Origin: Acidobacteria bacterium UBA2994
GTDB lineage: Bacteria > Acidobacteriota > Vicinamibacteria > Vicinamibacterales > UBA8438
DNA: 64,000 bases
Direction: 5' to 3'
Assembly (NCBI GenBank): GCA_002346545.1
Contig: DEAA01000044.1
Span: forward strand, 92,709-156,708
The notes beneath the pieces were generated by a model. That model had not been told where the DNA came from. It made no database searches and was given only the letters and a program-made list of their open reading frames with translations. Shown here piece after piece: positions 17,228-26,968 of this stretch (its first letter is position 1; every line of letters begins with the position of its first letter). Position numbers and translations under genes: made by a program.

Positions 17228-19642
17228 ATGCGTCACCCTTCAACGCCGGGTCTGCCGTTGCTCTCAGCGATAATCGTCGGCGTCGCCGCGCCGGGGCTGG
17301 CGCAGACTTCGCCGGCGTTCTTGACCCCGCCGCCAGAGATCGTCGAGATCCTGGACGCGGCCCCGATCCCGGGCGCCGTGGTGAGCCCCAACGGGGCGAC
17401 CGTCGCCATGCTCCATCGCCGATCGATGCCTCCCCTTGCCGAACTGGCACAGCCAATGCTCGGGCTAGCCGGCTACCGGATCAACCCCAGGACGAACGGC
17501 CCACACGCGACCAGCCAACGCCAGGGCCACCGCATCACGGTGACCCGGGTCGCCGACGGCGCCGAGCAAGCGTTCGACGCCCCGCCGGAAACGTCGCTGA
17601 GCGGACCGGAGTACTCGCCCGACGGCAGCCGCCTGCTTTTCCTGCTTACCCGCTACAACGGCATCGAAGCCTGGATGATGGAGGTTGAGACCGGCCAGGC
17701 CCGCCCACTCACCGATGCGTCGGTCAATGCCGTCTGGAACGATCCGTGCGACTGGCTCGACGAGAACGCGACCGTTGTCTGCCTCGTCAAACGTTCGGCG
17801 CGGGGGTCACCGCCTTCGGCCCCAGACGTTCCCACCGGCCCGAACATCCAGCAGCATGACGGCGGAGCGGCTCCTATCCGCACCTACCAGGACCTACTGC
17901 GCAACCCGCACGACGAAGCGTTGTTCGAGTATTACTTCGAGAGCCAGATCGCGACCATCGAGCTCGCGACCGGCCGACGGACCCCTGTCGGACAACCGGG
18001 TCTCTTTCAACAAGTGAGCGCGTCGCCCAACGGTCAGTACTTCCTGACCGTGGAAGTGGAGCACCCCTACTCGTGGCTAGTCCCGGCACGCAGCTTCGCC
18101 CGCGACGTGACCGTGCGAAATCGGAGCGGCGAGATCGTGGCAGGGGTCGCTCGCCTTCCTCTTGCCGACGCGGTGCCGATCGGCGGCGTCCCGACCGGCC
18201 CTCGAGGATTCAACTGGAATCCGACCCTCCCCGACACCTTGGTGTGGGTCGAGGCGCTCGATGGCGGGGATCCCGGGCGAGACGCGTCACCCCGCGACCG
18301 GGTATTGACCCAGTCCGCTCCGTTCACGGGAGAGGCGAGCGAGCTCGCGACGACTGAGTTCCGTTTCGCCGGGCTCCGCTGGACCGAGGACGGCACGGCG
18401 CTGCTGACAGAGAGCGACCGCCCGAGCCGGCGGACCCGCACCTGGCTCCTGAGCGATAACGCCGCGCCGCGCCCGCTCTGGGACCGGAGCTCACAGGACC
18501 GCTATGCCGATCCCGGGACGCCGCTGGCTCGCGCCCGGCCTGGCAGCAGCGTCCTCCGCCAGTCGGGACGCAGCATCTGGCTGGCTGGCGCCGGAGCCTC
18601 GCCGGACGGCGACCGGCCCTTCTTCGATCGTCTGGATCTGGACAGCCTCGAGACCACCAGGCTGTTTCGCAGCGCCGAGGATGTCTACGAAAGCGTGGTC
18701 GCGCAGCTTGATGAGCAGACGTTCTTGACCCGTCGGGAGTCGAGCACGGAGCCGCCCAATTACGTGGTCCGGTCACTAGAGGGAGACACCCGGGCGCTGA
18801 CAACGTTCCCCGACCCGGCGCCGCAGCTCACAGGCGTCACGACGCAGCTCGTGACCTACGAGCGAGCCGACGGGGTCCAGCTCTCGGGTACCCTCTACCT
18901 CCCGCCCGGACACGTCGAGGGACAGCCACTTCCCATGGTGATGTGGGCCTACCCGCGGGAGTTCGTCGACCCTCGCGTGGCTGGCCAGGTCAGCGGGTCA
19001 AACCACCGGTTCACCACCATTCGTGGGGCCTCTCATCTGCTCCTGCTCACCCAGGGCTTCGCGATCTTCGATGGACCGACCATGCCGATCATCGGTCCGG
19101 GTGAAACCGCGAACGATACCTACGTCGAGCAGCTCGTCGCGAGCGCAGAGGCGGCTATCGACGCCGTCGTCTCACTGGGCGTGACGACGCGCGGCCAGAT
19201 CGGTATCGGCGGACACAGCTACGGGGCCTTCATGACGGCGAACCTACTAGCGCACTCCGATCTATTCCAGATGGGCATCGCGCGCAGCGGCGCCTACAAC
19301 CGCTCGCTGACTCCGTTCGGGTTCCAGAACGAGCGTCGGACCTTCTGGGAGGCCACCGATATCTACGCCGCGATGTCGCCATTCTTTCATGCGGACAAGA
19401 TCAACGAACCGATCCTGCTGATCCACGGCGAGAACGACAACAACTCCGGTACCTTTCCGATCCAGTCAGCCCGGATGTACATGGCACTGAAAGGCCATGG
19501 CGTCCAGGTGCGCTATGTCACCCTGCCGCACGAATCGCACGGCTACGCTGCCCGGGAATCGGTGCTGCACACCGTGGCGGAAATGCTGCGCTGGGCGACG
19601 ACCCACCTGACCGAGTCCGACGACTCCGACACGGGACCCTAG
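17228..19642 (+). CDS. Secreted S9 family (prolyl oligopeptidase-type) serine peptidase
   Basis: 804 aa. The signal peptide ends near GLAQ (residue 26). A long beta-propeller-like region (about 30-560) includes tracts such as YSPDGSRLLF. The C-terminal alpha/beta hydrolase domain has the catalytic triad Ser664 in GGHSYG, Asp737 in HGENDNN and His771 in HESHG. The length and motifs resemble the glutamyl endopeptidase-like branch of S9. It probably degrades peptides in the periplasm. It is transcribed alone, with a good AGGAG site. It lies beside a secreted M28 peptidase and an amidase, consistent with peptide scavenging. Confidence 0.93.
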   Translation: MRHPSTPGLPLLSAIIVGVAAPGLAQTSPAFLTPPPEIVEILDAAPIPGAVVSPNGATVAMLHRRSMPPLAELAQPMLGLAGYRINPRTNGPHATSQRQGHRITVTRVADGAEQAFDAPPETSLSGPEYSPDGSRLLFLLTRYNGIEAWMMEVETGQARPLTDASVNAVWNDPCDWLDENATVVCLVKRSARGSPPSAPDVPTGPNIQQHDGGAAPIRTYQDLLRNPHDEALFEYYFESQIATIELATGRRTPVGQPGLFQQVSASPNGQYFLTVEVEHPYSWLVPARSFARDVTVRNRSGEIVAGVARLPLADAVPIGGVPTGPRGFNWNPTLPDTLVWVEALDGGDPGRDASPRDRVLTQSAPFTGEASELATTEFRFAGLRWTEDGTALLTESDRPSRRTRTWLLSDNAAPRPLWDRSSQDRYADPGTPLARARPGSSVLRQSGRSIWLAGAGASPDGDRPFFDRLDLDSLETTRLFRSAEDVYESVVAQLDEQTFLTRRESSTEPPNYVVRSLEGDTRALTTFPDPAPQLTGVTTQLVTYERADGVQLSGTLYLPPGHVEGQPLPMVMWAYPREFVDPRVAGQVSGSNHRFTTIRGASHLLLLTQGFAIFDGPTMPIIGPGETANDTYVEQLVASAEAAIDAVVSLGVTTRGQIGIGGHSYGAFMTANLLAHSDLFQMGIARSGAYNRSLTPFGFQNERRTFWEATDIYAAMSPFFHADKINEPILLIHGENDNNSGTFPIQSARMYMALKGHGVQVRYVTLPHESHGYAARESVLHTVAEMLRWATTHLTESDDSDTGP

Positions 19643-19689
19643 AGGTTTCTCGTCGAGACGGGTCACCAGTCTGGTTTGCAGCAACATGC

Positions 19690-21366
19690 TTAAGTCAGGC
19701 TGGGGCGCAGCTCCGGGACCCGGCGCGCCCGGGTGGCCTGCTCGAACCCGTAGGCGATCCGGATCAGGAGCGGTTCGCTCCAGGCCCGGCCGAAGAACGA
19801 CACTCCTACCGGAAGCCCGTGCACGGCCCCGGCCGGCACGCTGATGTTCGGATAGCCAGCGACGGCGGGATAGACCGAACTGCTTCCGCCAAAGTGATCA
19901 CCGTTGACGAGATCGGTCGTCCACGCTGGGCCGCCGGTCGCCCCAAGGATGGCGTCGAGGCGGTGCTCGTCCATCGTCCGATCGATGCCTTCGTCGCGAG
20001 CGAGTCTGCGGGCGGTGGCCAGCGCCGTGAGATAGCGCGGATCAGACTGCGGCCCACGGGCCTCCGCCTCCAACAACCGTTCCTGACCGAAATATGGCAT
20101 CTCCTCATCGGCGTGCCGCTGGTTGAAGGCAATCAGCTCGGTGAGCGAACGTACCTCCGCCTCCAGCGGACGGGCCGACAGATACGCGTTGAGCCCTGTC
20201 TTGAATTCGAAGAGCAGCACTTCGGTCTCGGCGGCGCCCAGCGACATCCCGGAACCGCCAGTCGCGCCGAGGTCCACCGGATCGACCACGACCGCGCCCA
20301 GGTCCCGCAGTACGGCAATGGCCGACTCCACCACCCGGTCGACCTCCTCATGGAACCCGAGGAACCGGCGCGCGACACCGATACGCATGCCTCGGGCCCC
20401 GTCAGCATCGAGGAAGCCGGTGTAGTCGGCGAGTCCGCGATCGCCGGCCTCCTCCGTGGCAGGGTCACGGGGGTCGACGCCGGCGAGGACCCCGAGCAGC
20501 ACCGCCGCATCAGCCACCGTCCGGGCCATCGGCCCCGCGGTGTCCTGGCTCTCCGAAATCGGGATCACGCCGGAGCGGCTCACGAGCCCCACCGTCGGCT
20601 TAACTCCAACCACACCGTTGGCCGAGGCCGGGCAGACGATCGACCCGTCGGTCTCCGTCCCGACCGCGAGCATGGACAGATTGGCCGAAACGACCACCCC
20701 AGACCCGGAGCTCGATCCGCACGGATTGCGATCGAGCACATAGGGATTCCGGCACTGGCCGCCTCGCCCGCTCCAGCCGCTGGAGGAACGGGTGGAGCGG
20801 AAGTTGGCCCACTCGCTAAGGTTTGCCTTCGCCAAGATCAGTGCTCCCCCAGCCCGGAGCCGCTCGACCAGTCCCGCGTCCCGTGGTGCCAGCCACCCCT
20901 GCAGCGCAAGCGAGCCGGCGGTGGTCGTCATCTGATCCGCGGTGTCGATGTTGTCCTTCAGAACAACCGGCACCCCGTGGAGCGGCCCCCGGATCATTCC
21001 CGCGCGACGCTCCCGGTCGAGCTGATCGGCCTGCGCGCTGGCCTCGGGATTAACCTCGATGATGGCGCGAAGGGCAGGACCAGCCTCATTCATTTGGTCG
21101 ATCCGCTGGAGGTAGGCGTCGACCACCTGGCGCGAAGTCCATTCGCCCGCCGCCATCGCTGTGCCGAGCGCCGCCACGCCAAGTTCCTCGAGCGGGAAGT
21201 CGCCAGTCTGGACCTGCACTGTGGCCTGCGCCGGCGGGGGACTGCAGGCGAGCGGCCCCACCCCGGCCATGGCGCCGGCGGCGGCCGAGGACCGGAGGAA
21301 CGTCCTCCGGGTGATGCCAGCCGTCGAATGACAAAGGGGTGGGTGCGGAAGTGAGCGGTTCGCCAT
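19690..21366 (-). CDS. Tat-exported amidase (amidase signature family)
   Basis: 558 aa. An N-terminal twin-arginine signal (TRRTFLR, R20-R21) ends in a possible lipobox (PLAC41), so the enzyme is exported folded and may be lipid-anchored. The Ser-cisSer-Lys triad of amidase signature enzymes is intact: Lys137 in VVLKDN, cis-Ser within GSSSGS (218-222) and nucleophile Ser242 in TETDGS. It hydrolyses carboxamides; the substrate is unknown. The frame is open to 21477, but the signal peptide begins at 21366. It lies 62 nt downstream of an MFS transporter and an M28 peptidase, probably in one unit. Confidence 0.94.
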   Translation of the reverse strand: MANRSLPHPPLCHSTAGITRRTFLRSSAAAGAMAGVGPLACSPPPAQATVQVQTGDFPLEELGVAALGTAMAAGEWTSRQVVDAYLQRIDQMNEAGPALRAIIEVNPEASAQADQLDRERRAGMIRGPLHGVPVVLKDNIDTADQMTTTAGSLALQGWLAPRDAGLVERLRAGGALILAKANLSEWANFRSTRSSSGWSGRGGQCRNPYVLDRNPCGSSSGSGVVVSANLSMLAVGTETDGSIVCPASANGVVGVKPTVGLVSRSGVIPISESQDTAGPMARTVADAAVLLGVLAGVDPRDPATEEAGDRGLADYTGFLDADGARGMRIGVARRFLGFHEEVDRVVESAIAVLRDLGAVVVDPVDLGATGGSGMSLGAAETEVLLFEFKTGLNAYLSARPLEAEVRSLTELIAFNQRHADEEMPYFGQERLLEAEARGPQSDPRYLTALATARRLARDEGIDRTMDEHRLDAILGATGGPAWTTDLVNGDHFGGSSSVYPAVAGYPNISVPAGAVHGLPVGVSFFGRAWSEPLLIRIAYGFEQATRARRVPELRPSLT

Positions 21367-21428
21367 GACGACTACCCTACACGGTCCGACGACGTCGACA
21401 GAGCGGGGAGTCGTGAAGCGGTGGGAGG

Positions 21429-22706
21429 TTAGGCCGGCCGGGGCGGCGGACCCGGGTGACGCATCACGAAGGCACACAGGCTGCCAGCCGCCCCGACCAC
21501 CAGCAGCCCAAGAAACGATACGGCGTAGCTGCCCGTGCTATCGAACGCTACCCCGGCAAGCCACGGCCCGAGACCTCCGAGCACGCCGGTGCAGCTCATC
21601 CGGATGCCAGTCGTCACCGCAAAGGCCTGTCTCCCGAAGAAGTGTGAGAAGACGACCGGAATGCTGACAAAGGCAATACCGAACCCGACGGCCACGAGCG
21701 AGACGGCCAGCAGCGCCAGTCGAAAGTCGGCGGCAAGCAGGAGCGCCCCAGCCCCCAGTCCCTCGATGGCCAGGGCGACGGCAAGCATGCGCTGCGGAGA
21801 CACCCAGTCGCCGAGGGCGCCTCCCAGACGACCCGCGATGCTGATCAACGCCATGGTGCCTACGAAACCTATGGCGGCCGTCTCGGCATACCCGACATCG
21901 ATGAGATGGAGCGTCAGGTGGGCCACGACCGTGTTGTAGGGCACCGCATAGGCCACCCCACACACCAGCATGAGCAGGAACTGCGGTGTGCGCACGGCCT
22001 CGGCCGCCGTCCAGCGGTCCGCCTCTGCAGCTAGTGTCGCCCGATGAGCGGCCGCGTCTTGGGAGGTCGTCACACCATCTCGGTACTGTCCCAACGACTC
22101 GGGACGTTCCCGCACGAACAGCGCTGCGACCAGCGCCAGCAACAGCGACAGTCCGGCGATCAGGAGCCACCCGGTCCGCCAGTCGTAGTGCCTGAGCACC
22201 CAGGCGTCGGCGGGCGCGACCAGACGACCGACTAGACCGCCAACCGCGAAAATGATGCCGATGACGAGGGCACGCCGACGCAAGAACCAGTTTTGCCCCA
22301 GGGTTTGAGCCGGAACGATGGTGGAAAAGCCGATGCCGATACCGGCGAGCAGCGAGAAGCCGAGATAACTGTCGGCGACCGTCTCGGCCCGAGAGAGCAG
22401 AAACAGCCCCAGCGCGGTCGTGCAGAACCCGACCGCCATGACCGTACGAAGCCCGATACGGACAATCGCCAGACCGACCAGCAATCCGACCAGCTGGTAG
22501 AGCACGTTAAACAGGCCGAAGACGCCGCCGATGTCCCCGCGATCCACACCCAGGTCGGCGACCATCCTGGGGGCGAAGATGCTCCAACTGTAGAACACGG
22601 GCGACATCCCGAACCCGTAGCAGAGTCCGGCCACCGGCACGATGACCCACCCGTAGAAAAGTCGTGACCTTCCGGTCCGATTCGTCACGCGAGCGCCCCC
22701 GGTCAA
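21429..22706 (-). CDS. MFS transporter (oxalate/formate antiporter-like)
   Basis: 425 aa with about 12 transmembrane helices. The N-terminal FYGWVIVP followed by GxGMSPVFYSW is typical of the OFA/monocarboxylate-type branch of the major facilitator superfamily. The likely substrate is a small organic acid or a product of the neighbouring amidase or peptidase (inference). The start is uncertain: TTG at 22706 overlaps the M28 stop as TTGA, resembling the coupled overlaps elsewhere in the window; GTG at 22688 is the alternative. Neither has a clear ribosome binding site. Confidence 0.88.
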   Translation of the reverse strand: MTGGARVTNRTGRSRLFYGWVIVPVAGLCYGFGMSPVFYSWSIFAPRMVADLGVDRGDIGGVFGLFNVLYQLVGLLVGLAIVRIGLRTVMAVGFCTTALGLFLLSRAETVADSYLGFSLLAGIGIGFSTIVPAQTLGQNWFLRRRALVIGIIFAVGGLVGRLVAPADAWVLRHYDWRTGWLLIAGLSLLLALVAALFVRERPESLGQYRDGVTTSQDAAAHRATLAAEADRWTAAEAVRTPQFLLMLVCGVAYAVPYNTVVAHLTLHLIDVGYAETAAIGFVGTMALISIAGRLGGALGDWVSPQRMLAVALAIEGLGAGALLLAADFRLALLAVSLVAVGFGIAFVSIPVVFSHFFGRQAFAVTTGIRMSCTGVLGGLGPWLAGVAFDSTGSYAVSFLGLLVVGAAGSLCAFVMRHPGPPPRPA

Positions 22707-24292
22707 CGAGAAGAGACAGGTGCGGGCTTGCGCGGGATCAGGTCATCACGCATGGCAGTGTTGTAGGCAAAAATGGCGGCCACCACGGCCATCTGGACAG
22801 CGTCCTCACGCTGGACCCGATCGACGACATCCATGTTGCTGTGGTGCGTCCGAGAGTTGTACTCGAGACGATCCTGGATGAACTGAAAACCGGGCAGGCC
22901 CACCGCATCGAAGGGCACGTGGTCGGTGCCCGACACGCTGCGCGGTCCCATAGTCGTCACGCCGAGGTCTCGCATCGACACAATCCAGTCCTCGAACACG
23001 GCAGCGGCCGCCGAGTTGCCCTGGAGCCAGATGCCCCGTAAGCGGCCGGCACCGTTGTCGATGTTGTAGTACGCCGACAGCCGCGCATGATCCGGACGCA
23101 GGGCATCGCGGTTGGCATAGTGCCGCCTGACGTACTCCCGGGACCCGAGCAGCCCTTGCTCCTCCCCCCCCCAGAGCGCCAGCCGGATCGTCCGCCGCGG
23201 CTCTGCCCCAATGGCCTTAAGGATCCGCATGACCTCCATCATGGCGGCGACCCCGGCCGCGTTGTCGGTCGCCCCGGTCCCGGCGTGCGTCGTATCGAAG
23301 TGGGCCCCGATCAACACCACTTCATCCGCCAGATCCGTACCCGGAAGCTCGGCGAGAAGGTTGAATGCGTTTTGGGATTCAGGGGCGGACGCTTCAGGAT
23401 GGAACTCGGTCTCGACGTGTAGCTCGACGCTGACCGAGATTCCCTTATCGAGCAGCCGGACCATACGGTTGTAGTGCTCGACGGCAATGGTCACGGCGGG
23501 CACCTGGGAACCCGCCCGATCGTCACGGGGACCGCCGCTGCCTACGAAGATCGTTCCGCCGTCGGTCCGCTGCGTGCGAATGGGCAGATTGCTCCCGGCG
23601 CCAACGGTCACGTCGTCGCTACCGCGGTCGAGGATCGCGACCACGCCCTCGTCGCGATAGAACTGCTGCACCTGCGCCGCGAAAGTCCGAGCCGCTGAGG
23701 CGGACGCGCGCCGGGGGGGCGCGGGGGGCGGCACCTGGGTGCGGCTCGCATCGGCGAGCTGCGCTTCCGACATACGGAGCACAACGTTCCCTTCGAGCAT
23801 CGGCACCTCGCGCGCTGTTTGCGGGAGCACGATCTTGCCGGCCAGGGTGCCTCGCAGCCGCTCGAGATCCTCCCCCGTACGGATATCGATCCGCACGACT
23901 TCGGCGGTCACCGTACCGTCGGTACTGGATGACCAGGACCGCGGGAACCCGATGATCGGCATCACCTGTGGCTCGACCATGTGGGCGTGAAATCGCACCA
24001 GCGACCAGCCGTGGCCGAACCTAAACCGCTCGGTGCGCACCTCCAGCCCCCAGTCCTCAAGGACCTGCCGGGCCCAGGCGCCAGCCGCCTCGATCGCGGG
24101 GGTGCCGGTGACCCGGGGACCGTAGACGTCCGAGAGCCAGCCGATGTGGTCCATGACCTGCGAGCGGCGGAGCCCTTCGTCACGAATCTCGGCCAACGTA
24201 TGGTGGTCTGGAGGCTGGGCGCCGACCCTCGTTACACTCCCGACCAGCGCCACGAATAGGCTCATTGCGAGCCAACTGCGGGACCTGCGCAT
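22703..24292 (-). CDS. Secreted M28 family zinc aminopeptidase/carboxypeptidase
   Basis: 529 aa. The signal peptide begins MRRSRSWLAM and ends at VGA. A protease-associated insert lies around 130-260. The catalytic M28 domain has the two-zinc ligands in order: His and Asp in GAHFDT, Asp in GATDNAAG, Glu-Glu in GGEEQG, Asp in YNIDNG and His in GTDHVPF. The start at 24292 follows AGGAGG, a strong ribosome binding site; the frame is open to 24370. The stop overlaps the MFS start. The operon order (peptidase, transporter, amidase) suggests peptide or amide catabolism. Confidence 0.94.
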   Translation of the reverse strand: MRRSRSWLAMSLFVALVGSVTRVGAQPPDHHTLAEIRDEGLRRSQVMDHIGWLSDVYGPRVTGTPAIEAAGAWARQVLEDWGLEVRTERFRFGHGWSLVRFHAHMVEPQVMPIIGFPRSWSSSTDGTVTAEVVRIDIRTGEDLERLRGTLAGKIVLPQTAREVPMLEGNVVLRMSEAQLADASRTQVPPPAPPRRASASAARTFAAQVQQFYRDEGVVAILDRGSDDVTVGAGSNLPIRTQRTDGGTIFVGSGGPRDDRAGSQVPAVTIAVEHYNRMVRLLDKGISVSVELHVETEFHPEASAPESQNAFNLLAELPGTDLADEVVLIGAHFDTTHAGTGATDNAAGVAAMMEVMRILKAIGAEPRRTIRLALWGGEEQGLLGSREYVRRHYANRDALRPDHARLSAYYNIDNGAGRLRGIWLQGNSAAAAVFEDWIVSMRDLGVTTMGPRSVSGTDHVPFDAVGLPGFQFIQDRLEYNSRTHHSNMDVVDRVQREDAVQMAVVAAIFAYNTAMRDDLIPRKPAPVSSR

Positions 24293-24544
24293 CTCCCCTC
24301 CTGCCCGACTGATCAGAGCAACCAAATCATGATCATACCCACGAGATCCGCTGCCGTACACCGACCGCACCCCGGGGAACCAACCATATCGATACTGGAT
24401 CCAGCCCAGGCAAGCACCTTGCGGCTATCTTAACCAGCGTCAGCCCTACACTCCGCGTCGACCCAATGATCACGCTCCGGCACGGCTGAGCCTGCAGGAT
24501 CGGCGTCTCGCGACCGATACGAGGACTGCAGAGGTGGAACCCTA

Positions 24545-24790
24545 ATGCGAATCGGACGCCTGATTAGATATGGAATTGTAGCGGGCCTGGCTGGCGCAGC
24601 CGGATTCCTGCTCGGGGGCGGCGAGATGCCTGACGAGTTGGAGCAGGCATCGGCCGCGGTCACAGAGAGAGCGCGCGACCTAGCCGAGTCACTGCCCCAC
24701 GAGGACGACGAGGTGACCGGTGCGCTCAACGATGCGCGCGAGACTGTCGCAGACAGTCTGAAACGGGTATCCGGACTCCTCGACCAGTAA
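24545..24790 (+). CDS. Small single-pass membrane protein (YtxH-like), unknown function
   Basis: 81 aa. A basic N-terminus (MRIGRLIRY) is followed by a Gly/Ala-rich transmembrane helix (about 9-26) and a charged, probably helical tail. It resembles YtxH-type small membrane proteins in layout only. GAGGTGG about 6 nt upstream serves as a ribosome binding site. It stands alone between minus-strand genes, and codon use matches the neighbours. No function can be assigned. Confidence 0.7.
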   Translation: MRIGRLIRYGIVAGLAGAAGFLLGGGEMPDELEQASAAVTERARDLAESLPHEDDEVTGALNDARETVADSLKRVSGLLDQ

Positions 24791-24814
24791 ACGCAAGCGG
24801 GCAACGCTCGAGAC

Positions 24815-25423
24815 TCACCCGGGACCCACCGCCCTGATGATCTTGACCACGTCGAGATAGACCGGCTCGACCCGCACGTTCGTGAAACCTGCCCGGGCCA
24901 CGTTCGTCACCGTGTCCCGATTCATCTCCGGCCCGAAGCGCCGTGTCAGCAGCGTCATCACCTCAAGCATCACCCCGAACGGAAAGAGCCGGCTTCGAGT
25001 GTGCTCGAACATCCCGAGCGTACCGCCCTGCTTCAGCACTCGGCGCACAGCCTTGAGTCCCCCCACCGGATCGGGCACAGAGCAGAACGTGCACGACGTG
25101 AACACCTGGTCGAAGCTCCCATCCGGATAGTCGAGGTCGTGGACATCCAACCGGCGGAGTTCCAGGGAACCTTCATAGGCGTGCGCTCGAGTCGTGGCCA
25201 CCGCGAGCATCCGGGCACTGATGTCCAGGCCGACAATCTCCCGTCCGGGCGGGAAGAACTGAATGTCCTGACCCGTGCCAATCGCAAGAAATAGCACCCG
25301 GCCCGACATCTCCGAGAAGAGGCGACGCTTCCACGGCGCCCACCGCCACTCCGGACCGAACCCGTTCATCAGGTCATAGCCGCGAGCGGCCTCGTCCCAC
25401 TTCCGGCTGGTCTCGAGGTCCAT
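24815..25423 (-). CDS. Class I SAM-dependent methyltransferase (UbiE-like)
   Basis: 202 aa. Rossmann motif I is VLFLAIGTGQDIQFF (Ala replaces the more usual Glu/Asp before IGTG), motif II is VGLDIS and the post-II motif FDQVFTSC is present. The overall pattern (YDLMN near the N-terminus, GG-L-MFEHTRS near 145) resembles UbiE/COQ5 and membrane-lipid N-methyltransferase families. The substrate is unknown. It follows a small membrane protein gene by 12 nt, so the two are likely co-transcribed, which favours a membrane-associated substrate. Confidence 0.86.
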   Translation of the reverse strand: MDLETSRKWDEAARGYDLMNGFGPEWRWAPWKRRLFSEMSGRVLFLAIGTGQDIQFFPPGREIVGLDISARMLAVATTRAHAYEGSLELRRLDVHDLDYPDGSFDQVFTSCTFCSVPDPVGGLKAVRRVLKQGGTLGMFEHTRSRLFPFGVMLEVMTLLTRRFGPEMNRDTVTNVARAGFTNVRVEPVYLDVVKIIRAVGPG

Positions 25424-25435
25424 AGCGCCAGCCCT

Positions 25436-25819
25436 TCAACCAGCCTCTCGCCGATGACGGGCGTGCACGTAGCCGTTCAGCAAATAGGTCCCAGTGAACA
25501 CCACGACGCCGCTCAGGGCCCCGATGAGGGTTCCGTTGCTCGTGCCCACGCCGTCGCCGGCGGCCACCATACCGGCGGCCATACCTGACACCATCCCGGT
25601 CAACATCAACGGCAGCATCAACTCCATGGCCCCCAACAACGTGGTCAGAAGAACAGCCGCGGGCAGAGCGATGAGGTCGCCGAGCAGCATGCCGACGCCC
25701 ATCCCCAGCACCATCGGCCACGCCCCATCCACCACGGCGCCGGTGGTCGCGGCCACCAGCGCCCCCACCAGCAGGTTACTGGCGAGGTCGCCCATCACGA
25801 AGTAGGGTCTGCGTTCCAT
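25436..25819 (-). CDS. Small polytopic membrane protein, unknown function
   Basis: 127 aa with three or four predicted transmembrane segments, rich in Gly, Met and Ala (a run of GMVSGMAAGMVAAG near 75-88). No family is recognised. It lies 12 nt upstream of the methyltransferase, so the pair is probably an operon. A GAGG 8 nt before the ATG may serve as ribosome binding site, and a TAGAGT box sits just before it. Confidence 0.7.
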   Translation of the reverse strand: MERRPYFVMGDLASNLLVGALVAATTGAVVDGAWPMVLGMGVGMLLGDLIALPAAVLLTTLLGAMELMLPLMLTGMVSGMAAGMVAAGDGVGTSNGTLIGALSGVVVFTGTYLLNGYVHARHRREAG

Positions 25820-25950
25820 CGAACCGGCCTCACTCTACCCCATGCGGAGCGGCTCGCCGGGCGTGGTCGCGCGGCCTACTACTACTCGCAACTCGAGCAC
25901 GACTCGCAGTGGATTCTGTAGGGCGGGGCTTGCGCCACGCCTTCGTCTAG

Positions 25951-26943
25951 CTAGGCGCGCAGATACGGCTCGAGCGCCACAAACCGGTGCTCGATCTCAT
26001 CGATCTGGGCCTTGGAGAAGCTGTACTCACCGCGGCGCGATTTCACCGTCTTGAAGATGCCCCGCTTGCGCAGTACGTAGAGGCGCACGCCGGGCACGAG
26101 GCTGTCCAGGTTCAGCATCTGCAGCAACCGGCCGTTGAGCTCTCTGAGCTCATCGTGCCGTCCAGCCAGATACAGATCCCACATGGTGGCGTAGATGTCG
26201 GCATACATCACGCCACCGGTCATCACCCCATCGGTACCAAGCCGCATCTCATAGACCCACTCGCGTCCAAAGTTGGCGCCGAGGATCGTACGAATCGGGT
26301 CGGGTCGATGCTCGGCGAGCTGGAGCATCCGTTCCTGGACCGGCGGATGCTCCTCCTTCACGTAGCCGCACTGCGGGAAGTCACGCGCCAACGACACGAT
26401 GAAGTCGACGGTCGGCTCGATGTCGGGCGCGCCGCCGCTGGTCTGCACGAAAACCGGACGATCGGTCACCTCGCAGAGCGCGGCGTAATAGCGACGGAAA
26501 TCGTCGAGCGAGGTCGCCGTCCTGGGCGGAATTGCGATCATCGCGTCTGGTGCGAGCGATTCGGCGTGGCGGGCGTAATCGAGCATACCGGCCGTGTCGT
26601 CCGCCTGGACCCCCAGCACGAGCGCCGGAGCGCGTCCTTCATTCGCACGAGCGAGCGTGTCGAAACCCCGCAGCCGCTCGGCCTGACTCAGATACCGCTG
26701 CTCGCTGGAGTTCTGGGGCCAGACCACCGCCTCGATGCCACACCGCTCGCAAAATTCCGCCTCGCCTGCCAGGTCGTCGAAGTCGACCTCGCCCGTCTCG
26801 CTGTAGGGCGTGCTGAGGATCATGAACGCCCCACGCATCGACTTGGCCTCGGCCGCACGCAGCCGCATGCCAGGCACCAACGCTGCCGTGGCCAGCGCGG
26901 TGAGACACTCACGACGGGTTAGGGTGGGTCTGGAATCTGACAT
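25951..26943 (-). CDS. Exported dihydrodipicolinate synthase-family protein
   Basis: 330 aa. The C-terminal 295 residues form a DapA/N-acetylneuraminate lyase-type TIM barrel with the Schiff-base lysine K196 in CGYVKEE. Two things are odd. The N-terminus carries a twin-arginine-type signal (TRRECLT at 9-15, then a hydrophobic core and an Ala-rich cleavage region). The usual PYYN segment, whose Tyr shuttles protons in DHDPS, reads PPRTA (139-143). It is thus unlikely to make dihydrodipicolinate, and may act as a periplasmic 2-keto-acid aldolase or hydrolase. It lies 25 nt downstream of the quinoprotein gene, suggesting a shared substrate pathway. Confidence 0.85.
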   Translation of the reverse strand: MSDSRPTLTRRECLTALATAALVPGMRLRAAEAKSMRGAFMILSTPYSETGEVDFDDLAGEAEFCERCGIEAVVWPQNSSEQRYLSQAERLRGFDTLARANEGRAPALVLGVQADDTAGMLDYARHAESLAPDAMIAIPPRTATSLDDFRRYYAALCEVTDRPVFVQTSGGAPDIEPTVDFIVSLARDFPQCGYVKEEHPPVQERMLQLAEHRPDPIRTILGANFGREWVYEMRLGTDGVMTGGVMYADIYATMWDLYLAGRHDELRELNGRLLQMLNLDSLVPGVRLYVLRKRGIFKTVKSRRGEYSFSKAQIDEIEHRFVALEPYLRA

Positions 26944-26968
26944 CGCGCGCTCCTCTGTCTACGCCGCC

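Noticed and set aside
19819..21354. Long plus-strand frame of 511 codons
   Set aside because: Antisense to the amidase, which has an intact catalytic triad and Tat signal. The frame has low-complexity Arg/Pro/Gly content and no recognisable motifs.
25987..26922. Plus-strand frame of 311 codons
   Set aside because: Antisense to the DapA-like gene; no coding motifs and no ribosome binding site.
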